Assembly: GCF_022808935.1 (NCBI RefSeq) | Contig: NZ_JAKZFR010000007.1 | Span: 185,683-249,682 of the forward strand | DNA: 64,000 nucleotides | Origin: Geothrix sp. SG200 | Lineage (GTDB): Bacteria; Acidobacteriota; Holophagae; Holophagales; Holophagaceae | Direction of reading: 5' to 3' | Shown: positions 47,037-56,150 of the stretch, in pieces | Numbering within the stretch: position 1 is the first letter of the stretch | Layout of the letters: each line of letters opens with the position of its first letter | Program-made: the position numbers and the translations under genes | The notes under the pieces: generated by a model | Database searches by the model: none | Told to the model about the DNA's origin: nothing | What the model saw: the letters and a program-made list of their open reading frames with translations, nothing else

Positions 47037-48356
47037 ATGCCGATCCGACGCGTGGTGATCCTGGGAGCCGCCGGGCGCGACTTCCACAACTTCAACACCG
47101 TGTACCGGGACAACCCCGCGTACCAGGTGGTGGCCTTCACCGCCACCCAGATCCCGGGCATCGAGGGCCGCCGTTACCCGGCCGTGCTCGCCGGGAAGCT
47201 CTATCCCGAGGGCATCCCCATCCTCGACGAATCGGAGCTGGTGGACCTCATCCACCGCGAGAAGGTGGATGTGGCCGTCTTCTCCTACTCGGACGTGCCC
47301 CACGCCACGGTCATGCACCTGGCGAGCCTCTGCATCGCCCACGGCTGCGACTTCGAGCTGCTGGGCGCAGACAAGACCATGATCAAGTCCACGAAGCCCG
47401 TCATCGGCATCACTGCCGTGCGCACGGGCGCAGGCAAGAGCCAGACCACCCGCTACATCAGCAACATTCTCAAGAAGCTCGGCAAGAAGGTCGTGGCCAT
47501 CCGCCACCCCATGCCCTACGGCGACCTGGCCAAGCAGGCCTGCCAGCGCTTCGCGGACTACGGCGACCTGGACAAGCACGAATGCACCATCGAGGAGCGC
47601 GAAGAGTACGAGCCCCACATCGACAATGGCTTCATCGTCTACGCCGGCGTGGACTACGAGCAGATCATCCGCAGCGCGGAAAAGGAGGCCGACGTCATCC
47701 TCTGGGACGGCGGCAACAACGACCTGCCCTTCTACAAGAGCGACCTCCACCTCTGCATCGCCGACCCCCTGCGCAGCGGCCACGAGATGGCCTACCACCC
47801 GGGGGAGGCCAACTTCCGCATGGCCGACATCATCGTGATCAACAAGTGCGACAGCGCCAAGGAGGCCGACATCAAGGCCATCGAGGACAACGCCGTCCGG
47901 GTGAACCCGAAGGCCCGCGTCATCCGCGCCCACAGCCCCGTCACCTGCGACAAGCCGGAGCTGGTGAAGGGGCGGCGCGCCCTCGTCATCGAGGACGGGC
48001 CGACGCTGACCCACGGCTCCATGACCTACGGCGCCGGCGTGGTGGCGGCCAAGGCCGTGGGCGCCCACGAGATCGTGGATCCCACGCCCTACGCCGTGGC
48101 CTCCATCGCCGCCACCTACCGCAAGTACCCCAACGCCCAGGGCATCCTGCCCGCCATGGGCTACGGGGACCAGCAGGTGAAGGACCTGGAAGCCACCATC
48201 GAGGCCACGCCCTGCGACGTGGTGATGAGCGGCACCCCCATCGACCTCACCCGCATCCTCAAGGTCACCAAGCCCATGACCCGCGTCCGCTACGACCTGG
48301 CGGAGATCCGCGAGGGGGTGCTGGAGGGGGAGGTGCGCAAGGCACTCGGCATGTAG
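47037..48356 (+). CDS. Cyclic 2,3-diphosphoglycerate synthetase-like P-loop protein
   Basis: 439 residues. N-terminal Rossmann-like part (RRVVILGAAGRDFHNFNTVYRDN), then a P-loop ATP/GTP fold: GITAVRTGAGKSQTTRYI (Walker A at ~130), VILWDGGNNDLPFYKSD, and INKCDSAKE. The layout matches bacterial homologues of archaeal cDPGS, which joins two phosphates in 2,3-diphosphoglycerate. The bacterial members are poorly characterised and often just called GTPase. ATG 47037 after AGGA; a longer upstream frame has no support. Confidence 0.85.
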   Translation: MPIRRVVILGAAGRDFHNFNTVYRDNPAYQVVAFTATQIPGIEGRRYPAVLAGKLYPEGIPILDESELVDLIHREKVDVAVFSYSDVPHATVMHLASLCIAHGCDFELLGADKTMIKSTKPVIGITAVRTGAGKSQTTRYISNILKKLGKKVVAIRHPMPYGDLAKQACQRFADYGDLDKHECTIEEREEYEPHIDNGFIVYAGVDYEQIIRSAEKEADVILWDGGNNDLPFYKSDLHLCIADPLRSGHEMAYHPGEANFRMADIIVINKCDSAKEADIKAIEDNAVRVNPKARVIRAHSPVTCDKPELVKGRRALVIEDGPTLTHGSMTYGAGVVAAKAVGAHEIVDPTPYAVASIAATYRKYPNAQGILPAMGYGDQQVKDLEATIEATPCDVVMSGTPIDLTRILKVTKPMTRVRYDLAEIREGVLEGEVRKALGM

Positions 48357-48365
48357 GCAACGCAC

Positions 48366-48395
48366 GGTGGGAGGGGTCATCGAACCCCTCCCACC
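48366..48395 (+). terminator. Strong hairpin after the cDPGS-like gene
   Basis: Perfect 12-bp stem (GGTGGGAGGGGT / ACCCCTCCCACC) with a 6-nt loop, 9 nt after the stop codon. No T-run follows. Likely a transcript 3'-end structure. Confidence 0.65.
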
Positions 48396-48425
48396 TCAGG
48401 TAGGCTCGATCGTCCGGGAGGTCCC

Positions 48426-49526
48426 ATGACCCGCCTCTTCCAACCCCTCACGCTCCGCGGCCTCACGCTGCCCAACCGCATCGCGGTGTCGCCCATGTGC
48501 CAGTACCAGGCCACGGACGGGCTGGCCAATGACTGGCACCTGGTCCATCTGGGAGGCCTGGCCCAGGGGGGCGCGGGGCTGGTGATCACGGAAGCCACGG
48601 CGGTGGTGCCGGAGGGCCGCATCAGTCCCGATGATCTGGGCCTCTGGAACGATGCCCAGGCCAAGGCCCTTGCCCGCATCGCGCACTTCATCGCCTCCCA
48701 GGGCGCCGTGCCGGGCATCCAGCTGGCCCACGCGGGACGCAAGGCCTCGAACCCGGCGCCCTGGAAGGGCAGCGGGAGCCTGCCCGCCCCGGCGGGCGGC
48801 TGGACCCCCGTCGCCCCCAGCCCCCTGCCCTTCGATGCGGGCTGGACGGTGCCCGAGGCCCTGGATGAGCCCGGGATCCTGGCCCTCATCGAAGCCTTCA
48901 TGGACGCGGCCCGCCGCGCCGTGGCCGCGGGCTTCCGGGTCATCGAGGTCCACGCCGCCCACGGCTACCTGCTGCACCAGTTCCTGTCGCCCCTGTCGAA
49001 CCACCGCACCGACGCCTACGGCGGCTCCTTCGAGAACCGGACGCGCCTGGTCCGCGAGGTGGTGGGTGCCCTGCGCAACATCCTGCCCGAGGAGGTCCCC
49101 CTCTTGGCGCGGATCTCCGCCACCGATTGGGTGGAGGGCGGCTGGACCCTCGACCAGTCCGTGGCCCTGGCCAAGGACCTGAAGGACCTCGGCGTGGACC
49201 TGGTGGACTGCTCCTCCGGCGGCCTCGTGCCCCGCGCCGAGATCCCCCTGGGCCCCGGCTACCAGGTGCCCTTCGCCGCCCGGATCCGCGCCGAGGCCGG
49301 CCTCCCCACCGGCGCCGTGGGCCTCATCACCGGCGCCGAGCAGGCGGAGCAGATCCTGGCCCAGGAATCCGCCGACCTCGTCCTCCTGGGCCGCGAGCTC
49401 CTGCGCGACCCCCGCTGGCCCCTGCACGCCGCCCAGGCCATGGGCGCCGAGATCGCCTGGCCCGCCTCCTACCTTCGGGCCGCGGGAGGCTCGGTGCCGA
49501 TGCGACAGCCGCTGGCCAGCCACTGA
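48426..49526 (+). CDS. NADH:flavin oxidoreductase, Old Yellow Enzyme family (YqjM-like)
   Basis: 366 residues. FMN-dependent TIM barrel that reduces activated C=C bonds. Features: Cys25 in VSPMCQYQA (the redox-tuning Cys of YqjM-class enzymes), IQLAHAGRKAS, the catalytic HAAHGYLLHQFLSPLSNHRTDAYGGS block, and a C-terminal phosphate site (LLGRELLRDPRWPLHAA). Arg-containing tail is consistent with the thermophilic-like OYE class. GGGAGG lies before ATG 48426. Confidence 0.95.
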   Translation: MTRLFQPLTLRGLTLPNRIAVSPMCQYQATDGLANDWHLVHLGGLAQGGAGLVITEATAVVPEGRISPDDLGLWNDAQAKALARIAHFIASQGAVPGIQLAHAGRKASNPAPWKGSGSLPAPAGGWTPVAPSPLPFDAGWTVPEALDEPGILALIEAFMDAARRAVAAGFRVIEVHAAHGYLLHQFLSPLSNHRTDAYGGSFENRTRLVREVVGALRNILPEEVPLLARISATDWVEGGWTLDQSVALAKDLKDLGVDLVDCSSGGLVPRAEIPLGPGYQVPFAARIRAEAGLPTGAVGLITGAEQAEQILAQESADLVLLGRELLRDPRWPLHAAQAMGAEIAWPASYLRAAGGSVPMRQPLASH

Positions 49527-49527
49527 C

Positions 49528-49548
49528 AGCTGATAGCTGATAGCTGAA
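49528..49548. repeat. Short tandem AGCTGAT repeat
   Basis: Three near-perfect 7-bp units in the 24-bp gap between convergent OYE and ComF genes. A microsatellite with no evident role. Confidence 0.7.
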
Positions 49549-49550
49549 AC

Positions 49551-50279
49551 CTACATCGCCCGGAACAGCGCCAGCACCCGCACCTCGTCCGCCCCGCTCT
49601 CCCTCAGGACCTGGGCGCAGCGCAGGAGGGTGGTGCCGGTGGTCCACACGTCATCCACCAGCAGCACGATTCCGCCCGGCAACGCACCCCGCCGCAGGGC
49701 GACGGCCTTCCGTGGCAGACGGCGACGGGCGCTCTCCGTGCGCATGGCCTGGCGCCCGCGCCACCAGCCCTTGGCCAGCAGGGGCTCATAGGGGCGGCCG
49801 GCACGGTCCGCCACCACCCGCCCGGCCTCGGCGGCCAGATCGAATCCCCGCCACAAGCGGCGCGGCAGGGCGCTGGGGGCCGAGGTCACCCGGTCCACCT
49901 CCTGCACCCAATCCGGCAGCGCCGCCAGGGTCAGGTGCCGGAGGAGGGCCCTCCGCCACCCCGTCTCGCCCCGCTTGATGCCCGGCAGCACGAGCGCCCC
50001 GAAGGGCGGACGCCCGCCGTGGTAGTCCCACAGGGCCTCGCCCAGCTCCCAGGCCACCGGCTCCGGACAGGGGCCTTCGGCGTGCGGCAGGGCGCATCGC
50101 CCGCAGCGGCCCTCGGGGAGCGGCTGCAGGCCCTGCCAGCAGCGGGCGCAGAGGCCCGCCTCGGCCTCCGCGTCCACGGACCCCAGGCAACCCCGGCACA
50201 GGAGCAGGGAACCCCGCGCCCGCGCGAGGCCGTCCAGGAAGGTCGTCGGAAGCATGGGGGGCATCTTACCGAGATCCAT
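49551..50279 (-). CDS. ComF-family phosphoribosyltransferase-like protein
   Basis: 242 residues. N-terminal zinc-ribbon cysteines (LLCRGC, LCARC, CGRCALPHAEGPC) and C-terminal type I PRTase loop LLVDDVWTTGTTLLRCAQVL. ComF is needed for DNA uptake in naturally competent bacteria, where it acts with the ComFA helicase or PriA at the cytoplasmic side. No other competence gene is nearby, so a DNA-uptake role is inferred from family. Confidence 0.92.
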   Translation of the reverse strand: MDLGKMPPMLPTTFLDGLARARGSLLLCRGCLGSVDAEAEAGLCARCWQGLQPLPEGRCGRCALPHAEGPCPEPVAWELGEALWDYHGGRPPFGALVLPGIKRGETGWRRALLRHLTLAALPDWVQEVDRVTSAPSALPRRLWRGFDLAAEAGRVVADRAGRPYEPLLAKGWWRGRQAMRTESARRRLPRKAVALRRGALPGGIVLLVDDVWTTGTTLLRCAQVLRESGADEVRVLALFRAM

Positions 50280-50367
50280 TCGGTGCTAGCATCGCCGGAA
50301 GCCCCCTGGCCCATCATCCTGGAATTCCCTTCCGGGCCCCCGTCCCGGATCGCATGGAGCTTTGTTC

Positions 50368-51876
50368 ATGTCGACCGAATCCCGCCCCACCTCCCAGGTC
50401 TTCGCCCGGAAGCCCCTGGCCCTGCTCCTCGAAGAAGCCAGAGGCGAAAACCGCCTGCGCCGCATCCTCGGCCCCGTGCAGCTCACGTCCCTGGGCGTCG
50501 GCGCCATCATCGGCGCCGGCATCTTCGTGGCCACGGGCGCCGCGGCCCACAACATCGCGGGCCCGTCGCTGATGCTCTCCTACGTGGTGGCGGGCATCAC
50601 CTGCATCTTCGCGGCCCTGTGCTACGCCGAGTTCGCCGCCATGGTGCCCGTGGCGGGTTCCGCCTACACCTACGCCTACGCCACCCTCGGCGAGCTGTTC
50701 GCCTGGATCATCGGCTGGGACCTCATCCTCGAGTACGGCGTCTCCAGCGCCGCCGTGGCCACGGGCTGGTCCGCCTACTTCCAGAGCGCCATCAGCAAGA
50801 TCGGCATCCACATCCCCAAGCTGCTGAGCGAGAGCCCCTGGAAGTACGACCCGGCCACGGGGCATTTCGCCTCCACAGGCGCCGCCATGAACCTGCCGGC
50901 CCTGATCATCGTGGCCATCGTGACGGCGGTGCTGGTGAAGGGCATCCATGAGAGCGCCAACTTCAACGCCGCCATGGTGGCCATCAAGGTTGCCGCCGTG
51001 CTCTTCGTCATCGGCGTGGGCGCCTTCTTCATCGATCCGGCCAACTGGCATCCGTTCGCCCCCTTCGGCTGGACCGGCCTGAACGTCTTCGGCCACCACG
51101 TGGCGGGCCAGACCGATCCGGCGGGGGCGCCCATCGGAACCCTGGCCGGCGCGGCCATCATCTTCTTCGCCTACATCGGGTTCGACTCCGTCTCTACCCA
51201 CACCGAGGAGGCCAAGAACCCCCAGCGGGACGTGCCCATCGGCATCGTGGTGTCCCTGATCCTCTGCACGGTGCTCTACATCGCTGTGGTGGCCGTGCTC
51301 ACGGGCATGGTGAAGTACGACCAGCTCGACATCAACGCGCCGGTCTCCATCGCCTTCAGCCAGAAGGGCCTGGGCTGGGCGGAAGGCATCATCGCCGCCG
51401 CGGGCGTGGCGGGCATCACCTCCGTGCTGCTGGTGATGATGCTGAGCGGTCCCCGTGTCTTCCTCGCCATGGCCCGGGACGGCCTGCTGCCCAAGGCCAC
51501 TTTCGGCGACGTGCACCCCAAGTTCCGCACCCCCTGGAAGTCCACCATCCTCATCGGCATCTTCGTGGGCACCCTGGCGGGCTTCCTGCCCATCGACGCC
51601 CTGCTGCACCTGGCGAACATCGGCACGCTGCTGGCCTTTGTCATCGTCTGCGCCGCCGTGCTGATCATGCGCAAGAAGCATCCCGAGGCCGAGCGGCCCT
51701 TCCGCTGCCCCTGGGTGCCCTTCGTGCCCGTCATGGGCGTGCTCACCTGCCTCCTGCTGATGTTCTCCCTGCCCACGGCCAACTGGTGGCGGCTCATCAC
51801 CTGGCTGGCCCTCGGCTTCGTCATCTACTTCCTCTACGGGAAGAAGCACAGCGTCATGAGGCAGCAGGCCAGCTAG
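50368..51876 (+). CDS. APC-superfamily amino acid permease
   Basis: 502 residues, about 12 hydrophobic helices. Begins with a soluble tail (RKPLALLLEEARGENRLRRILG) and the APC motif LGVGAIIGAGIFVATG; IGFDSVSTHTEEAKNPQRDVP is the family's helix-6/7 loop. Closest in type to CAT-like cationic amino acid transporters (YfnA/BasC-like). GGAG lies 8 nt before ATG 50368, preferred over TTG 50362. The arginine deiminase gene elsewhere in the window makes arginine a possible but unproven substrate. Confidence 0.93.
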   Translation: MSTESRPTSQVFARKPLALLLEEARGENRLRRILGPVQLTSLGVGAIIGAGIFVATGAAAHNIAGPSLMLSYVVAGITCIFAALCYAEFAAMVPVAGSAYTYAYATLGELFAWIIGWDLILEYGVSSAAVATGWSAYFQSAISKIGIHIPKLLSESPWKYDPATGHFASTGAAMNLPALIIVAIVTAVLVKGIHESANFNAAMVAIKVAAVLFVIGVGAFFIDPANWHPFAPFGWTGLNVFGHHVAGQTDPAGAPIGTLAGAAIIFFAYIGFDSVSTHTEEAKNPQRDVPIGIVVSLILCTVLYIAVVAVLTGMVKYDQLDINAPVSIAFSQKGLGWAEGIIAAAGVAGITSVLLVMMLSGPRVFLAMARDGLLPKATFGDVHPKFRTPWKSTILIGIFVGTLAGFLPIDALLHLANIGTLLAFVIVCAAVLIMRKKHPEAERPFRCPWVPFVPVMGVLTCLLLMFSLPTANWWRLITWLALGFVIYFLYGKKHSVMRQQAS

Positions 51877-51885
51877 GAATCGTCT

Positions 51886-53349
51886 ATGTCCATCTGGGAT
51901 GACCTGACCCCGTCGAAGCGCTGCGACTGGATCGACCAGCTGCGGGGCTGGGCCGTGATCGTGATGATCGAGGTCCATGCGGTCAACGTCTGGCTGCACG
52001 CCGGTCTCCGGCCGGACTGGCTGAACTACCTGAACGGCCTGGTGGCGCCCAGCTTCACCCTGGCCGCCGGCTACAGCCTGGTGATCTCCACCTTCCGCAC
52101 GGACGGCACGCTGCGCCCCTTCTGGCCGGACACGGCCCGGCGCCTGGGCTTCATCCTCCTCTGCGCCTACGCCCTGCACGCCCCGGGCATCACGGCCGCG
52201 GACTGGACGGTGCTCAACACCGCCCAGAAGGCCCGGGAGCTCTTCAAGATCGACGTGCTCCAGTGCATCGTGTTCTCGCTGCTCGTCCTCCAGGGCCTCG
52301 CACGGCTGGTGCGGAACCCGCGGGTCTTCACGGTCCTGGCCCTGGCCCTCGCCATCTTCGTGCCCCTGGTCTCGCCCTCCCTCTGGGCCACCGGCGTGGC
52401 GGACGGCCTGTGGCTGCCCATCCGCGGACTCTTCAACGGCAACCCCGACCGCGGCGTGCAGGCCCTGTTCCCCCTGTTCCCCTGGTTCGCCTTCCCGGCC
52501 TTCGGCGCCTTCCTGGGAGGGCTCTACCGGCACTTCCGCGTGATGCAAGCGGAAGGGAAGGCCCGCTGGAGCGAGGCGCGCTTCCTCGCCGGCCTGGCCG
52601 TCCTCGGCGCCATGCTGCTGGCCTGGGGCGCCTCGGCCCAGCACGCCTGGCTCTGGGGCGGCACCTGGCTCCAGCACAACGGTGTCTGGATGCTGCACAG
52701 CAAGTCGGGGGCCTTCACGTACGCGGAGCTGGGGGCCATCTCCAACGCCACCCTGCCCAGCGTGGCGGCCCGCCTGGGCTGGATCCTCCTGGGCGGCGCC
52801 CTCATGGGTGCCGTGGACCTGCTGCGTCCGCGCTGGAGGGGCCCCAATCCCATCGACGCCGCCAGCCGGGAATCGCTGCTGCTCTACATGCTGCACCTCA
52901 ACCTGATCTTCAGCGTCCTCCTGGCCCCCGCGGTGGTGGCCCTCACAGGCTGGGGCTGGGGCGGCCTGGGCTGGGCGGGCACCCTGTCGATGACGGCCCT
53001 CATCATCGCCCTCAACCTCGCCGTGGGCGTCTGGTGGCAGAAGGTGCGGAAGACGCCGGACCTCATGCGCCGCCTCCAGCACCGCGCCGTGGCCGTGCTG
53101 GGAGTCTGGTTCGTGCTGGGCGGCTGGTGGACCTTCCGCCACTTCCTCCAGAGCCCCGAGCTGGCCAAGGAACCCTACGGCTTCCTGAACGCCGCCCGGG
53201 CCCGCAAGGGCCTGCCGCCCACGCCGGATGGCCTCTGCCGCGACCCGGAGGAATACTTCCGCGAGGCCGGGCGCCGGAAGCTCCATCTCAGCGACGAAGC
53301 CAAGGCCGACCTGGCCCGGCAGATCCTGGCCCGCGGCGGGAGCCGATAG
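51886..53349 (+). CDS. HGSNAT-like (DUF1624) membrane acyltransferase
   Basis: 487 residues, about ten or eleven hydrophobic helices. The first segment RCDWIDQLRGWAVIVMIEVHAVNVWL carries the D-x-x-R-G...H pattern of DUF1624/HGSNAT-like acetyltransferases, with the catalytic His in EVHA. An APSFTLAAGYSL loop and soluble C-terminal tail (~430-487) follow. Such proteins transfer acetyl groups across the membrane to sugars or heparan-like glycans. Spacing of 9 nt to the permease suggests an operon. Acceptor unknown. Confidence 0.82.
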   Translation: MSIWDDLTPSKRCDWIDQLRGWAVIVMIEVHAVNVWLHAGLRPDWLNYLNGLVAPSFTLAAGYSLVISTFRTDGTLRPFWPDTARRLGFILLCAYALHAPGITAADWTVLNTAQKARELFKIDVLQCIVFSLLVLQGLARLVRNPRVFTVLALALAIFVPLVSPSLWATGVADGLWLPIRGLFNGNPDRGVQALFPLFPWFAFPAFGAFLGGLYRHFRVMQAEGKARWSEARFLAGLAVLGAMLLAWGASAQHAWLWGGTWLQHNGVWMLHSKSGAFTYAELGAISNATLPSVAARLGWILLGGALMGAVDLLRPRWRGPNPIDAASRESLLLYMLHLNLIFSVLLAPAVVALTGWGWGGLGWAGTLSMTALIIALNLAVGVWWQKVRKTPDLMRRLQHRAVAVLGVWFVLGGWWTFRHFLQSPELAKEPYGFLNAARARKGLPPTPDGLCRDPEEYFREAGRRKLHLSDEAKADLARQILARGGSR

Positions 53350-53428
53350 CGGCCGACGGCGGAAGCCGCTGGTCCTCGGCGACTGAAGCCGCTAGCGGCC
53401 ACGGAAACCCGTTAGAATCAATCCAATC

Positions 53429-54673
53429 ATGGCTGAATCCGGCGGCAGCGCCCCCACATCCTGGCTCCTTCTGGCCGCCCTGGCGGTGCTCCTCTACCGG
53501 GGAACCACCATGGCGCTGCAATCGGCCTTCCACGCCCTGCCCTCGCTCCAGCGCCGCCGGCTCCTGGAGGAGGACACCATCCGCGACCCGCACCTGGCGG
53601 CGCTCCTGGAGCGGCCCCGGACCCTGGGCCTGGGCCTGGAGTTCTGGAACAAGGCCCTCTTCCTGGTCCTGCTGGGCCTCCTCTGGCCCTTCCGGTCCAT
53701 CCTTCCCGGCGGCGGCTGGACCCTGGGCCTCCTGGTGCTGGCGGGGCTCTGGGGCATGGACCTGGCCCTGCCCGCCCTCCTCACCTCCGCCGATCCGGGC
53801 CGCTGGCTGATCCGCCTCTTCCCCTTCTACGCGCCCATCCAGCCCCTCCTGGCCCCCCTGGTGGACCCCGTGGCCCGGTTCATCGAGCGGCGCTCCCAGG
53901 AGCGCGCGAAGGACGCCGATCCCGAGGACGCCACGGAGGAGGCCGTCACCGCGCTCCTCGAGGAAGGCGAGGCCGAAGGCATCCTGGAAGCCGGCGACCG
54001 GGAGCTCATCCGCAACGTCGTCACCTTCGGCGACACCCTCGTGCGGGAGGTGATGACGCCGCGCACCCGCATCGCCGCCGTTCCCCTGGAGGCCAGCATC
54101 CAGGAGGCCTGGCAGACCTTCACGCGGACCCGCCACTCGCGGCTGCCCGTCTACGAAGGCAGCATCGACCACATCCGCGGCGTGCTCCTGCTCAAGGACC
54201 TCATCCAGCTTCCGGATGGCGACCAGCCCCCCCTCGCCACGCTCATCAAGCCCCCCCGTTTCGTGCCCGAGAGCAAGCCCGTGATGGACCTGCTGCGGGA
54301 GATGCAGCGCACCCGCACCCAGCTGGCCATCGTGGTGGACGAGTTCGGCGGCCTCTCGGGGCTGGCCACCATGGAGGACCTGCTGGAGGAGGTCTTCGGC
54401 GAGATCCAGGATGAGCACGAGGCCCCCTCGGGCCTCGTGGTGCAGGCCCCCGGTGTCTACGTCGTCTCGGGCCAGGCCCATGTGGATGACGTGGCCCAAC
54501 GGCTGGGCCTCGCCTGGGAGCGGGACGGCTTCGACACCCTGGCCGGCCTCGTCCTCGCCCGCCTGGGCCGCGTGCCCCGCCCCCAGGAAGCCGTGGACGT
54601 CGAAGGCGCCCGCCTCACGGTGCTCCGGATGGAGGGGACGCGGATCGTGCAGGTGCGGGTGGAACGGACCTAG
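53429..54673 (+). CDS. CNNM/CorC-type protein with CBS pair
   Basis: 414 residues. N-terminal ~130 residues with about three hydrophobic helices, not the standard DUF21 sequence; then a CBS pair ([23 protein letters not shown]..., ~205-320), and a CorC/HlyC transporter-associated C-terminal domain ([20 protein letters not shown]). The [23 protein letters not shown] block is diagnostic. Family members are tied to magnesium/cobalt efflux. The short N-terminus is a variation from YhdP-type proteins. Confidence 0.92.
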   Translation: MAESGGSAPTSWLLLAALAVLLYRGTTMALQSAFHALPSLQRRRLLEEDTIRDPHLAALLERPRTLGLGLEFWNKALFLVLLGLLWPFRSILPGGGWTLGLLVLAGLWGMDLALPALLTSADPGRWLIRLFPFYAPIQPLLAPLVDPVARFIERRSQERAKDADPEDATEEAVTALLEEGEAEGILEAGDRELIRNVVTFGDTLVREVMTPRTRIAAVPLEASIQEAWQTFTRTRHSRLPVYEGSIDHIRGVLLLKDLIQLPDGDQPPLATLIKPPRFVPESKPVMDLLREMQRTRTQLAIVVDEFGGLSGLATMEDLLEEVFGEIQDEHEAPSGLVVQAPGVYVVSGQAHVDDVAQRLGLAWERDGFDTLAGLVLARLGRVPRPQEAVDVEGARLTVLRMEGTRIVQVRVERT

Positions 54674-54853
54674 CCGACCGTCGGATCGCGGAACGCCCTG
54701 CGGGCAGGGCGGTGAAGCGAGGATCCGGCGAGGAGGCTGCGCCATGTGGCCCGCTCTCGGAGCTTCGCTCCGCGAGTGGAAGAAAAACGCGTAATTGCGT
54801 AGCAGTTCCGTACTCCAAGCCCCAGCCGCTAGGCTGGAGATTGGAGCAACTGC
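54674..54853. repeat. Hairpin-rich intergenic stretch
   Basis: 180 bp without a gene. It holds GCCCTGC-GG-GCAGGGC (54695-54710) and CGGAGC-TTC-GCTCCG (54758-54772), then an A-rich run and ACGC-GTAATT-GCGT. Some of it resembles stem-with-short-loop elements near 42.1 kb, but no common consensus could be fixed. Confidence 0.55.
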
Positions 54854-56128
54854 ATGATCCGTCGCACCCTCGTCCTCCTGGCCATCCTCGGCCTGCCCGT
54901 CACCCTGCTGCTCGTCCGCCGCATGCAGCGGAAGGCCCTGGTGCCCCAGCCCCGGGGGATGGTGCTGGGGCTCTACGCCGGCATGCCGGACTACGACTAC
55001 CACGAGGAGCTGGACCGCATCGCGGCCACGGGCGCCACCTGCGTGAGCCTCCAGGCCATCTACCGCATGGACACGGGCCACAGCAACGAGATCAGGCGCC
55101 ATCCCACCTCCAGCCCCACGGAAGAGAGCCTGCGCCGCACCTTCCACGAGGCGAAGGTCCGGGGCCTGCGCATGATGTTCTTCCCCACCATCAACCTGCG
55201 CGACGAGGCGGACAACGCCGACTGGTGGCGCGGCAACATCGAGCCATCCGACTGGGACCTGTGGTGGCGGAACTACACGGACTTCAACGTGCGCCTGGCG
55301 GCCCTGGCCCAGGAGGGCGGCGTGGAGTGGTACAGCCTCGGCACCGAGATGGCCTCCACCCACCGCTTTCCGGACCGCTGGCGGGCCCTGGCCGCCGAGG
55401 TGCGCAAGGTCTTCAAGGGGAAGCTGGTCTACAGCGTGAACTTCGACAGCCATGACAGCTTCACCTTCGGCGACTGCCTGGATGTCATCGGCATCAACAC
55501 CTACGACCCCATCGCCAAGTACGACGAGTACCCCACCCACGACCAGATCCGCGACGCCTGGTGGTGGATCGTCTACAAGGCCCGCACGCTCTCGGCCCGC
55601 TTCGCGGATGCCAAGGGCCCCAAGCCCGTGATGATCACCGAGGTGGGCTACCCGAGCGTGGCCCATGCCCACGTGGGCCCCTGGGACTTCCGCACGGACA
55701 AGCCCGTGGACCTGGCCCTCCAGAATGAGCTGCTCAAGGGGGCCTTCGGCGTGCTTCGGCACTGGAGCGACGGCGACGCGGTGTTCTACTACCTCTACGG
55801 GGAGAACCTCAACCGGAAGCCCATCGGCGGCCCCCTGGACCGCACCTATGCCGTGTGGGGCAAGCCCGTCGAGGCCACCCTGCGGACGTACTTCCACGAG
55901 CCCATCTGGGAGGGCCACATCCCGCCCAAGGCCGAGAACCTCCATGAAGCCATGGTGCAGTCCCTCGTGAGCTGGCACCGCAAGGTGCGGGACTACGAGG
56001 ACGCTGAGCTGCCCCCCTGGGTGATGGACTGGGAGGCCCGGCACCCCGTGGACGCCGCCGAGGCCCTGGCCATCCTCGCCAAGGAGCCCACGCCGGCGCG
56101 TAAAATTCCCAAGGGAGAGGCCCGGTGA
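54854..56128 (+). CDS. GH113-like glycoside hydrolase, membrane-anchored or exported
   Basis: 424 residues with an N-terminal signal anchor (MIRRTLVLLAILGLPVTLLLV). The rest is a TIM-barrel (beta/alpha)8 of clan GH-A type: SLGTEMASTH supplies the presumed acid/base Glu after strand 4, and MITEVGYPS the presumed nucleophile Glu after strand 7. This arrangement is like GH113 beta-mannanases; the substrate is not fixed. Starts at ATG 54854 after TTGGAG. Confidence 0.8.
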   Translation: MIRRTLVLLAILGLPVTLLLVRRMQRKALVPQPRGMVLGLYAGMPDYDYHEELDRIAATGATCVSLQAIYRMDTGHSNEIRRHPTSSPTEESLRRTFHEAKVRGLRMMFFPTINLRDEADNADWWRGNIEPSDWDLWWRNYTDFNVRLAALAQEGGVEWYSLGTEMASTHRFPDRWRALAAEVRKVFKGKLVYSVNFDSHDSFTFGDCLDVIGINTYDPIAKYDEYPTHDQIRDAWWWIVYKARTLSARFADAKGPKPVMITEVGYPSVAHAHVGPWDFRTDKPVDLALQNELLKGAFGVLRHWSDGDAVFYYLYGENLNRKPIGGPLDRTYAVWGKPVEATLRTYFHEPIWEGHIPPKAENLHEAMVQSLVSWHRKVRDYEDAELPPWVMDWEARHPVDAAEALAILAKEPTPARKIPKGEAR

Positions 56129-56150
56129 CGGTATCCTGAATGTAGGTGCC

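Noticed and set aside
50314..53286. 990-codon minus-strand frame opposite the permease and acyltransferase genes
   Set aside because: His/Gly/Glu/Ala-rich shadow of membrane-protein genes; plus-strand genes have clear hydrophobic helices.
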